NCBI RefSeq assembly: GCF_042654525.1
Contig: NZ_JBHSGP010000005.1
Span: 269,958-333,957, forward strand
DNA: 64,000 bases
Reading direction: 5' to 3'
Source of the DNA: Geojedonia litorea
GTDB taxonomy: Bacteria > Bacteroidota > Bacteroidia > Flavobacteriales > Flavobacteriaceae
The notes under the pieces are model-generated. The model searched no databases and was not told the DNA's origin. It was given only the letters and a program-made list of their open reading frames with translations. The translations under genes and the position numbers were made by a program. The number at the start of each line of letters is the position of its first letter. The first letter of the stretch is position 1. Shown here piece after piece: positions 53,808 to 61,684 of the stretch.

Positions 53808-54830
53808 ATGTTAGATCAAAGGCGAACTACCAACATTTTACTACTCATACTAGTGATACCTTTGGTATTCTATTTATTGAAAATATTATCCTTTATTTTC
53901 ATTCCCTTAATATTTTCAATGTTCATTGCGCTTTTATTTTTACCCCTGATGCGTTGGCTAGGTAAACGTAAGGTCCCAAGAGTTTTTAGCATTATAATTG
54001 TTATACTTTTAATTGCGCTTGGACTATTTTTAGGGATTGAATTGATACAATTGGCGAGTAGACAAATTGTAAACTCTGACACCGTATTTTTTGATGAAGC
54101 CCAAGTAAAACTAAATGCTTTAAAACTGTATTTACAAGATACCTTTGGCATGGAAATCAAAAAAGACGGTCAATTGATTTCTGAACTATTGGGAAAAGAG
54201 AACATAGGTTCTGTTTTAGATTTTATAAGAAAGTTTTTAACCACTATTCTAATGACCGCTTTCTTTGTTGTACTATGGTTAGCTGAATCCATTAATGTTC
54301 AAAAAGTATTAAACACTACCATTTTAAAGCAAAAGCATGCTTCCATCAAAACCTTTATGAAGATTGAGAAGGATTTGATCACCTTTATAAAAGTTAAGTT
54401 TTTTGTGAGTTTACTTACAGGAATTGGAACAGGACTAGCTTGCGTATTTTTTGACGTCAGCTTCCCGATTTTTTGGGGTCTTTTTGCATTCGTGATTAAT
54501 TTTGTTCAAATGGTAGGATCATTTATTGCCGTAATCTTACTTTCTATATTTGCTTTTGTTGAAATGGAAACGACCAGTACTTTATTGGTGTTTATGCTCT
54601 CGATAACAGGAGTTCAAGTGCTATTCGGCGCCATTTTAGAACCTATATTCATGGGGAAATCATTTTCCATAAACATCATTACCGTATTGGTGATGCTCAT
54701 GTTTTGGGGCTTTTTATGGGGCATACCAGGGCTCATCATGGCGATTCCAATAACGGTTTTTATCAAAATTATTTTAGAGCAGTTCCCTAGCACTAAGAAT
54801 ATTGCAAGTTTGCTTTCAGGAAAAGGGTAG
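53808..54830 (+). CDS. AI-2E family transporter (PerM/TqsA-like)
   Basis: This 340-residue protein has about eight hydrophobic segments. Two lie at the N-terminus (ILLLILVIPLVFYLLKILSFIFIP, FSMFIALLFLPLMRWL). A variable hydrophilic region follows (about 80-150), and the conserved C-terminal block contains FWGLFAFVINFVQMVGSFIAV and FWGFLWGIPGLIMAIPITVFIKII. The family includes the autoinducer-2 exporter TqsA and Na+/H+ antiporters, so the name does not fix the substrate. It stands alone on a short promoter. Confidence 0.9.
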   Translation: MLDQRRTTNILLLILVIPLVFYLLKILSFIFIPLIFSMFIALLFLPLMRWLGKRKVPRVFSIIIVILLIALGLFLGIELIQLASRQIVNSDTVFFDEAQVKLNALKLYLQDTFGMEIKKDGQLISELLGKENIGSVLDFIRKFLTTILMTAFFVVLWLAESINVQKVLNTTILKQKHASIKTFMKIEKDLITFIKVKFFVSLLTGIGTGLACVFFDVSFPIFWGLFAFVINFVQMVGSFIAVILLSIFAFVEMETTSTLLVFMLSITGVQVLFGAILEPIFMGKSFSINIITVLVMLMFWGFLWGIPGLIMAIPITVFIKIILEQFPSTKNIASLLSGKG

Positions 54831-54911
54831 AGTGGGAATGTGATTAAAAACATTCCTTAAAATTCCCTTAAAACAATTTCAATGGGAATAATTTTTAAGT
54901 ATCTTTCAACT

Positions 54912-56171
54912 ATGAAGAAGGTCCTACTACTTATTGGTTTCCTATTTATATCAATTAATTCCTTTGCATCCTATATCTTAATTCCTATGGATGCTGAAGG
55001 CCAGCAGAATCATTTAAAAGCCTATGGAGTAACCTATTGGACCTTGGAAAAACAACTTAAAGTTAAATGGCTACTTAATTATCGAGGCGGATCGTTTTTA
55101 TTACCAGATGCCGAAGATATTCGTCGTGAATGCCAAATTCGAGGTGTTTCATTTGAAGTGCTGTCTAATTCCAAAGCCGAGGAAATATTAGAACTCATTA
55201 GTAGTCCATCGCAAAATATGGAAGCTGTGGTATTAGAAAAAGCACCTAAAATTGCTGTATATACACCATATGGACTACAGCCTTGGGATGATGCCGTAAC
55301 TATGGTATTAACTTATGCCGAAATACCTTACGAAACTATCTATGACGAAGAAGTCTTGAATGATGCGCTGTTACTGTATGATTGGTTACACTTGCATCAT
55401 GAAGATTTTACTGGACAATACGGCAAATTTTATAGAGCGTATAGAGCCGCAAATTGGTATATAGAAGAAAAGAAATCTGCCGAAGCATTAGCTAAAAAAT
55501 TGGGTTACAGTAAGGTGTCTGAAGAAAAATTAGCAGTTGCAAAAAAAATTAAGGAATACGTAGTAGGAGGTGGGTTTATGTTTGCCATGTGTAGCGCAAC
55601 AGATAGTTTTGACATTGCATTATCGGCTGAAGGAGTTGATATATGCGAGCCTATGTTTGATGGCGATGGTAGTGATCCTGGTTATCAGAATAAAATTGAC
55701 TATAGTAAAACCTTCGCTTTTAAGGATTTTATTTTAGAGCGTAATCCAAATGTTTATGAATTCTCTTCAATTGATATGACACAAAGACGTCGTATTCCTA
55801 AAACAACTGATTATTTTACGTTGATGGAGTATTCAGCCAAATGGGATCCGATTCCCACGATGTTAACACAGAATCATACTGCTTTGGTTAAAGGATTTAT
55901 GGGGCAAACCACCTCATTTGCACGTGATGAAATAAAAGCCAATGTGCTGGTGATGGGCGAAAATAAGACCAATGGTGAAGCTAAATATATACATGGCATC
56001 AACGGTAAAGGATTTTTTACATTTTATGGAGGTCATGATCCTGAAGATTATACACATAAGGTAGGAGACCCAAAAACCGAGTTGGACCTGCATCCAAGGT
56101 CACCTGGATATCGACTTATTTTAAATAATGTTTTATTTCCTGCTGCTAAAAAGAAAAAACAAAAAACATAA
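54912..56171 (+). CDS. Secreted protein usually annotated 'asparagine synthetase B'
   Basis: This 419-residue protein, counted from the ATG at 54912, begins with a signal peptide (KKVLLLIGFLFISINSFA). The mature part starts SYILIPMDAEGQQNHLKAYG and includes LLNYRGGSFLLPD, IAVYTPYGLQPWDDAVTMVL, GGGFMFAMCSATDSFDIALSAEGVD and FFTFYGGHDPEDYTHKVGDP. The family carries the name asparagine synthetase B in Flavobacteriia annotations. I see neither an N-terminal catalytic Cys nor the SGG-D ATP motif of true AsnB, and it is exported, so the name is very likely wrong. The SGGFMF-like and YGGHDPED segments suggest a glutamine-amidotransferase-like fold. The function is unknown. Confidence 0.82.
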   Translation: MKKVLLLIGFLFISINSFASYILIPMDAEGQQNHLKAYGVTYWTLEKQLKVKWLLNYRGGSFLLPDAEDIRRECQIRGVSFEVLSNSKAEEILELISSPSQNMEAVVLEKAPKIAVYTPYGLQPWDDAVTMVLTYAEIPYETIYDEEVLNDALLLYDWLHLHHEDFTGQYGKFYRAYRAANWYIEEKKSAEALAKKLGYSKVSEEKLAVAKKIKEYVVGGGFMFAMCSATDSFDIALSAEGVDICEPMFDGDGSDPGYQNKIDYSKTFAFKDFILERNPNVYEFSSIDMTQRRRIPKTTDYFTLMEYSAKWDPIPTMLTQNHTALVKGFMGQTTSFARDEIKANVLVMGENKTNGEAKYIHGINGKGFFTFYGGHDPEDYTHKVGDPKTELDLHPRSPGYRLILNNVLFPAAKKKKQKT

Positions 56172-56178
56172 TTTTGTT

Positions 56179-56952
56179 TTAAATAATTCCTAAACTCAAG
56201 GTTAATGCAATTCCAATTAATAATATTGCAATTAACTTCTGTATAAATTTGAGAGTTACTTTTTTAAGTAATTTATTTCCAATAATTGCACCTAGTATCG
56301 CAGATAATGTAGCTGCCAATATTAAACTTATATTTTGGTCTAAACCAGATTCAAAAATTTGTGTAGAATAAACCGATAATCTTGAAAAATCTACAAAACA
56401 GGAAATCACAACCGCCGAGCCTATAAATGTTTCCTTTGTTAAACCGGCGTTAATTAAAAAGGCACTCCTTAAAGCCCCCTGATGACCGGATAAGCCACCA
56501 AAAAATCCACTTAACAAACCGCCAATTGGCAATTGTTTTTTACCAAATTTCAACTTATTGAAAAATGGTGTTAATTCCATTATGGCGAAAACTATCAGCA
56601 AAATTCCAATAACTAATTTAACCGGTGTAACTTCAAAGGTTTTTGAACCTAGCGTGTAAGTGAATAAAGGCTGTAATTCAGTAATATTTATAAGAAGATT
56701 TGCTCCTATAAATGCTGCAAGAACAGCAGGAATCCCAAATCGAATTAACACCGATTTACTCGCATTTTTCCCAACTAATATTAGCTTGAAAATATTATTG
56801 AAGAAGTGAACGACTCCTGTGAGAGCAATGGCTAATTCTATAGGAAAAAAAAGTGCAAATACCGGTAACAATATAGTACCCAAACCAAAACCAGAAAAAA
56901 AGGTTAGAATGGAGGTTAAAAGCGCTACTAGACAAATGATGACATATTCCAT
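56179..56952 (-). CDS. TauE/SafE family sulfite exporter-like permease
   Basis: This 257-residue protein has eight hydrophobic segments, including YVIICLVALLTSILTFFSGFGLGTILLP and the conserved GGLLSGFFGGLSGHQGALRSAFLINAGLTKETF motif between helices, typical of TauE/SafE. Members move sulfite, sulfoacetate or other organosulfur anions across the inner membrane. Substrate assignment here would be a guess. The gene converges on the preceding gene with seven bases between stops and no obvious terminator between them. Confidence 0.9.
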   Translation of the reverse strand: MEYVIICLVALLTSILTFFSGFGLGTILLPVFALFFPIELAIALTGVVHFFNNIFKLILVGKNASKSVLIRFGIPAVLAAFIGANLLINITELQPLFTYTLGSKTFEVTPVKLVIGILLIVFAIMELTPFFNKLKFGKKQLPIGGLLSGFFGGLSGHQGALRSAFLINAGLTKETFIGSAVVISCFVDFSRLSVYSTQIFESGLDQNISLILAATLSAILGAIIGNKLLKKVTLKFIQKLIAILLIGIALTLSLGII

Positions 56953-57014
56953 AAACTAAAGATGAAATTTCACCACTCAAGATATTAATTTTGGATGGTG
57001 ATTTTAAGAATTAA

Positions 57015-60000
57015 TTAATGTGAACCAACATGACAACCACAAGCTTCTCTTGTAAAGCTTTGACTTTCTTCATGCCAAGGGAATGCTTCATTATATTTTT
57101 TGTTTTCCCAATAAAACTTACTGCGTGCTTTAGGTCGATTACCTATTTCATTCATGGTTTCAGTATCGTATAAACGTCCGTTAACCATGGTATAAATAAT
57201 ACTTTCGGTGTTTCTTATATCCTCCAAAGGATTTTTATCCATAACAATTAAATCAGCTAACTTTCCAGCTTTTAATGAACCAATGTCATTTCCAGCACCT
57301 ATATAATTGGCAGGATTAATGGTTGCAGTTTTTAGAGCTTCATGATTGGTCATTCCACCCTGCTGAAACATCCAAAGTTCCCAATGTGCACCTAGACCTT
57401 GTAATTGACCATGAGCGCCTAAATTGACTTTTACACCAGCATCACTCAATGCTTTTGTTGTTTCAGAAACAAGAATATGTCCATTTTTATATTCTTCATC
57501 AGGAACCATAGTGCGATGTCTTGAACGAGAATCGATGATCCCTCTTGGCGTGTATTTTAGTAGCTTTTCATTTTCCCAGACATTGGTGTTTTGATAAAAA
57601 TAATATTCGCCATTTAAGCCTCCATAATTAACGATGAGCGTTGGTGTATATCCAGTGTTACTACTTCCCCAAAGTTCCAAAACATCCTTATAAACTGGTG
57701 CAACAGGTATATTATGCTCAACTCCAGTATGACCATCAATAACCATGGTTAGGTTGTGGTAAAATGTTGAACCGCCTTCGGGAACAACAAAAATGCCTTC
57801 TTCCCTTGCAGCCTGTAAAACTTGCTGACGTTGCTCACGCCTTGGTTGATTGTAACTTTTAACAGATAGTGCACCAAAAGCTTTTGTACGACGAATTGAT
57901 GAACGTGCATCGTCCAAATTATTGATAACAGCTTTAAAGTCGCCATCAGCACCATATAAAATAAATCCGGTAGAGTAGAGTCGAGGTCCTACCAAACCAC
58001 CGCTTTTTAATAATTCTGACAATGCAAAAACAGTTTCAGTGTGTGCAGATGGATCATGAGCTGTAGTAACTCCATATGCTAGATTAGCGTAAAATTGCCA
58101 GTGTTTTTGGGTTGTTAATCCATAACGAAAACCTCCAATATGTGCATGTGCATCGATAATTCCGGGCATAATGGTTTTACCAGTGACATCATAAACTTTT
58201 GCATTGGAAGGAATAGTAATATCTCCTGTGGCTCCAATGGCTTCAATTCTATTATTTTTTACAATAATTGTTCCTTGTTCTATAACCTGATCGCCTTCCA
58301 TGGTTATAAGTCGTGCTCCTTTAAAGGCAATCACACCATCAGGCTTATCAGTTTTTGCTTCTAATTTTATTTTGATTCCTTCCTCAACAATTTTAGCGTC
58401 TTCTTTTGCTTCAGCTGAAAAATAAGTATTACCCAAAGTCCAATGTAATGTTTTGCTATCCTTCGACCAGTGTAAATTAATACCAGCATCTTTTGATAAT
58501 TGAGATACTGGAACAAATTTAGTTTTATCAGTCATGTCCAAAGTTTGTCCAGATTTAGGCATTGGAGCAATATATACTTTATGTAAATGCACAAATGCTA
58601 ACCACGTACCGTCTGGGCTAGGCACTAATCTGTTTCCATATTTTGAGCTAACCAATGTTCGTTCATCAAATCCATTTAAATCAACGCTCACTAATTCTTT
58701 AGTTAAATTACCAAAAAACGTTCCACCAGTTTGATAAAGGATTCGAGAATTATCGGCACTATAAATAGGGTAGTCTCCTTCATTGGAGACAAACTTAACG
58801 TTTGAACCGTTGGTGTTCATGGTGTAGATTCCAGGTTTTTTGTCGAACGTTCTCCCTTGCTCGTTATTTCCGTTTTCTTTGACATAAACAATTTGCTGGC
58901 CATCATTGGCAAATGAAGGATTTCTATAAATTCCTTTTTTGGATGAAATCTTTGTTGGTGTGCCTCCGTTTACTGAAACTTTATAAATAGCTCCTAAGTT
59001 TTCATCGTTCCATGTGACATATACAATTTCATTGCCATTAGGAGCGAATGCAGGTTCAAATTCAAAATCGGTGCCGTTGGTTAAGCGTTTAGGCGTTCCG
59101 TTAGGCAGTTTTTGAGTGTATAAATAACCCAGCGCATTGAAGACCAAGGTTTTTTCATCTGGAGATGTCACAGCATGCCGAATTACCTTTGCTTCGAAAG
59201 TATCAGGAGCGACAGGAGTGTCAAACTCAACGGCTTTTGCAATTTTAATTTTAGCGTCCACCTGAAATGGAATATTAGTAACTTTTGAAGAATTGATATT
59301 TATTTTGTTGATTTTTCCGCCAGTCCAAATCACAATTTCTTCATTATTTGGCATCCAGTTAAAGTTAGTATAGACACCAAAAATTGCCCATGCTTCTTGT
59401 TGGTCCTTATTCAACTCATCATAAATTGGCCATTCTTCACCTGTTTCCAAGTCATGTAGATATAGAACCGATTTTTCCCTTACACGTTTTACAAAGGCTA
59501 ATTTCTTACCATCACGAGAAATCTGTGGTCTTGCAGCTCCTCCAGGACCTCCGGTTAATCGCTCTATGTCACCTGTAACCATGTCATACCTATTAATAAC
59601 ATAAATTTGACTGTTAGGATCTTTATTGTATTGAAAATAGCCACCTGGATATACATCTTCACTGTAATAGAGATACTTGCCATCAGGTGAAAGACTTGGT
59701 TCATTAACGTCCTGCTGGTCGTTTTTCTTTTTGGTGAGTTGTATTCCAGTGCCTCCAGTTTTATGATACATCCATAATTCACCAGCACCTAGAGATCGTC
59801 CTGAAGTAAAATGTTTGCGAGCAATGAGGTAATTACCATCAGGCGTCCAAACTGCATTATTCAATAACCTAAAATCTTCCTTTGTAACTTGTTTGGCATC
59901 ACTGCCATCAGCATTCATAACCCATATGTTATCACCACCACCGGCATCACTTGTAAACGATATTTGTTTACCGTCTGGACTAAAACGCGGTTGTACTTCA

Positions 60001-60266
60001 AAGGGCAAACCCTCTCGTAACACTTGAGCTTTTCCGCCAGAGATGTCTAATTTGTAAATATCGCCAAGCATATCGAAAACGATAGATTTTCCGTCAGGAC
60101 TTACATCCAAATTCATCCATGTTCCTTCAGTAGTTGATAGCTCTAATGTTTTAAAGTCCCAATCGCCACTTGGATTTGAAACATCCCACTTGGCTTCTTT
60201 ATCTTGGCTGAATGAATTAAAAGTAATAAAAAGGAATAGGGGCAAAAGAATAGAAAAACGATTCAT
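57015..60266 (-). CDS. Secreted PD40 beta-propeller-amidohydrolase fusion
   Basis: This 1083-residue protein has a signal peptide (ILLPLFLFITFNSFSQ). Residues about 35-640 form TolB/WD40-like PD40 repeats (DGKSIVFDMLGDIYKLDISG, SPDGKQISFTSDAGGGDNIW and others). Residues about 645-1055 form an amidohydrolase TIM barrel with the metal-binding DAHAHIGG, LSVKSYNQP carrying the bridging Lys, VEHNIPV, LGAHGQLQGLGAHWELW and the ending GSLKAGKLADLIVMDKNPLED. The C-terminus reads ACGCHVGSH, a short Cys/His-rich tail not usual for amidohydrolases. It may cleave cyclic amides or peptides outside the cytoplasm. The substrate is unknown. It is separated from the ribosomal operon by a terminator. Confidence 0.9.
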   Translation of the reverse strand: MNRFSILLPLFLFITFNSFSQDKEAKWDVSNPSGDWDFKTLELSTTEGTWMNLDVSPDGKSIVFDMLGDIYKLDISGGKAQVLREGLPFEVQPRFSPDGKQISFTSDAGGGDNIWVMNADGSDAKQVTKEDFRLLNNAVWTPDGNYLIARKHFTSGRSLGAGELWMYHKTGGTGIQLTKKKNDQQDVNEPSLSPDGKYLYYSEDVYPGGYFQYNKDPNSQIYVINRYDMVTGDIERLTGGPGGAARPQISRDGKKLAFVKRVREKSVLYLHDLETGEEWPIYDELNKDQQEAWAIFGVYTNFNWMPNNEEIVIWTGGKINKININSSKVTNIPFQVDAKIKIAKAVEFDTPVAPDTFEAKVIRHAVTSPDEKTLVFNALGYLYTQKLPNGTPKRLTNGTDFEFEPAFAPNGNEIVYVTWNDENLGAIYKVSVNGGTPTKISSKKGIYRNPSFANDGQQIVYVKENGNNEQGRTFDKKPGIYTMNTNGSNVKFVSNEGDYPIYSADNSRILYQTGGTFFGNLTKELVSVDLNGFDERTLVSSKYGNRLVPSPDGTWLAFVHLHKVYIAPMPKSGQTLDMTDKTKFVPVSQLSKDAGINLHWSKDSKTLHWTLGNTYFSAEAKEDAKIVEEGIKIKLEAKTDKPDGVIAFKGARLITMEGDQVIEQGTIIVKNNRIEAIGATGDITIPSNAKVYDVTGKTIMPGIIDAHAHIGGFRYGLTTQKHWQFYANLAYGVTTAHDPSAHTETVFALSELLKSGGLVGPRLYSTGFILYGADGDFKAVINNLDDARSSIRRTKAFGALSVKSYNQPRREQRQQVLQAAREEGIFVVPEGGSTFYHNLTMVIDGHTGVEHNIPVAPVYKDVLELWGSSNTGYTPTLIVNYGGLNGEYYFYQNTNVWENEKLLKYTPRGIIDSRSRHRTMVPDEEYKNGHILVSETTKALSDAGVKVNLGAHGQLQGLGAHWELWMFQQGGMTNHEALKTATINPANYIGAGNDIGSLKAGKLADLIVMDKNPLEDIRNTESIIYTMVNGRLYDTETMNEIGNRPKARSKFYWENKKYNEAFPWHEESQSFTREACGCHVGSH

Positions 60267-60325
60267 TATTGGAGGTTTTTTAAATTTGAGAAGAAAGATA
60301 AATATATTAATTGAAAGATGCGCAT

Positions 60326-60358
60326 AAAAAAAATCCGATTCATTAGAATCGGATTTTT
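60326..60358 (-). terminator. Terminator of the thrS-infC-rpmI-rplT operon
   Basis: AAAAATCCGATTC (60329-60341), loop ATTA, GAATCGGATTTTT (60346-60358): a perfect 13-bp stem followed on the minus strand by eight T, about 36 bases after the rplT stop. Confidence 0.95.
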
Positions 60359-60393
60359 ATAAGCGAATTGTTGTTATTATTTAGGCCAACGCC

Positions 60394-60738
60394 TTATTTT
60401 ACTTTGTTTATAATAGCTTCAAAAGCTTCTGGGTTGTTCATCGCTAAATCGGCAAGAACTTTACGGTTCAATTCGATATTGTTAGCTTTTAATTTACCCA
60501 TTAACTTTGAGTAGCTCATTCCATGTTGTCTGGCACCTGCGTTAATACGCATTATCCATAAAGCACGAAATGTTCTTTTTTTGTTTCTACGGTCTCTGTA
60601 CGAATATTGCATCGCTTTTTCAACCGCATTTTTTGCTACTGTCCAGACGTTTTTACGTCTTCCGAAGTAACCTTTGGCTTGCTTAAGAACCTTTTTTCTT
60701 CTGGCTCTTTTCGCAACTGAATTTACTGATCTTGGCAT
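60394..60738 (-). CDS. rplT: 50S ribosomal protein L20
   Basis: This 114-residue protein begins MPRSVNSVAKRARRKKVLKQAKGYFGRRKNVW and continues KNAVEKAMQYSYRDRRNKKRTFRALWIMRINAGARQHG, the canonical L20 sequence. It binds 23S rRNA early in assembly and in many bacteria represses its own operon. It is the last gene of thrS-infC-rpmI-rplT, 107 bases after rpmI; that gap is long enough for a regulatory structure, though none is obvious. Confidence 0.97.
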   Translation of the reverse strand: MPRSVNSVAKRARRKKVLKQAKGYFGRRKNVWTVAKNAVEKAMQYSYRDRRNKKRTFRALWIMRINAGARQHGMSYSKLMGKLKANNIELNRKVLADLAMNNPEAFEAIINKVK

Positions 60739-60845
60739 TTCTTAAATTGTTTTTTTGTAGTAGGCGATCAAATAGTTTGATACTTGCTAAATTGTTTTGC
60801 CTAACTCCAGGGTTTATAATTTGTTTTAACCGGTTAAAACTTATA

Positions 60846-61043
60846 TTACTTTAAACGTAACATGGTTTTAACGTTATCTTCGTCTGACTTATGTACTAAA
60901 GTATCATGAGTCAAAGCAAGCTTACGCTTTTTAGATTTTTTAGTCAAAATATGACTCTTAAAAGCGTGCTTTCTCTTAATCTTACCAGTGCCCGTTAGTT
61001 TAAAACGTTTTTTAGCACTCGATTTAGTTTTCATTTTAGGCAT
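60846..61043 (-). CDS. rpmI: 50S ribosomal protein L35
   Basis: This 65-residue basic protein, MPKMKTKSSAKKRFKLTGTGKIKRKHAFKSH, has the invariant L35 N-terminus and LTKKSKKRKL. It sits between infC (64 bases upstream) and rplT, the standard order of this operon in bacteria. Confidence 0.97.
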   Translation of the reverse strand: MPKMKTKSSAKKRFKLTGTGKIKRKHAFKSHILTKKSKKRKLALTHDTLVHKSDEDNVKTMLRLK

Positions 61044-61107
61044 TTTCTCCTAGTTTTAATTTACGTTTCGCTTATTATCTTTAAACTGAAATTATTTCAG
61101 CTTTTAA

Positions 61108-61662
61108 TTATTTTCCTTTTTTTGGAGCAATAAACATGGTCATACGTTTACCTTCCAATCGTGGCATTTGTTCTACTTTGCCAAATTCTTCAAGATCTTG
61201 AGCTAATTTTAATAATAAAATTTGTCCTTGCTCTTTAAATACAATAGAGCGACCTTTAAAAAATACAAAAGCTTTAAGCTTTGCTCCATCTTTTAAAAAC
61301 TTTTCGGCGTGCTTCTTTTTAAATTCGTAATCGTGATCATCGGTTTGTGGGCCAAATCGTATCTCTTTTACAATTACTTTAGTAGCTTTTGCCTTTAAAG
61401 CTTTATCTCGTTTCTTTTGTTCATAAAGAAACTTTTTATAATCCATTACCTTACAAACAGGAGGTTCTGCGTTTGGTGAAATCTCAACAAGATCTAACCC
61501 TTGCTCGTCTGCAATGGCTAAAGCCTGTTTAGTTGGGTATACACCCATTTCAACATTATCACCAACAAGGCGGACCTTTTCGGCTCTAATTTTCGAATTA
61601 ATTTTGTGTTGATCCTCTTTTTCTACTCGCTTAGAATAGTTTCTGTTTCTACGTATTGCTAT
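61108..61662 (-). CDS. infC: Translation initiation factor IF-3, start codon ATA
   Basis: The conserved protein begins at codon ATA 61660-61662 (read as Met), then AIRRNRNYSKRVEKEDQHKI. This gives 184 residues, the normal IF-3 length. The frame is closed by a TAA at 61666-61668. There is no ATG, GTG or TTG until an ATG at 61548, which would delete about 38 residues of the N-terminal domain. The remaining motifs are LVEISPNAEPPVCKVMDYKKF, KEIRFGPQTDDHDYEFKKKHAEKFL and the C-terminal KGRSIVFKEQGQ. IF-3 rejects non-canonical start codons, so an ATA start permits autogenous control, as AUU does in enterobacterial infC. It lies 22 bases after thrS. Confidence 0.9.
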   Translation of the reverse strand: MAIRRNRNYSKRVEKEDQHKINSKIRAEKVRLVGDNVEMGVYPTKQALAIADEQGLDLVEISPNAEPPVCKVMDYKKFLYEQKKRDKALKAKATKVIVKEIRFGPQTDDHDYEFKKKHAEKFLKDGAKLKAFVFFKGRSIVFKEQGQILLLKLAQDLEEFGKVEQMPRLEGKRMTMFIAPKKGK

Positions 61663-61684
61663 GGCTTATATATTTTAGTTAAAC

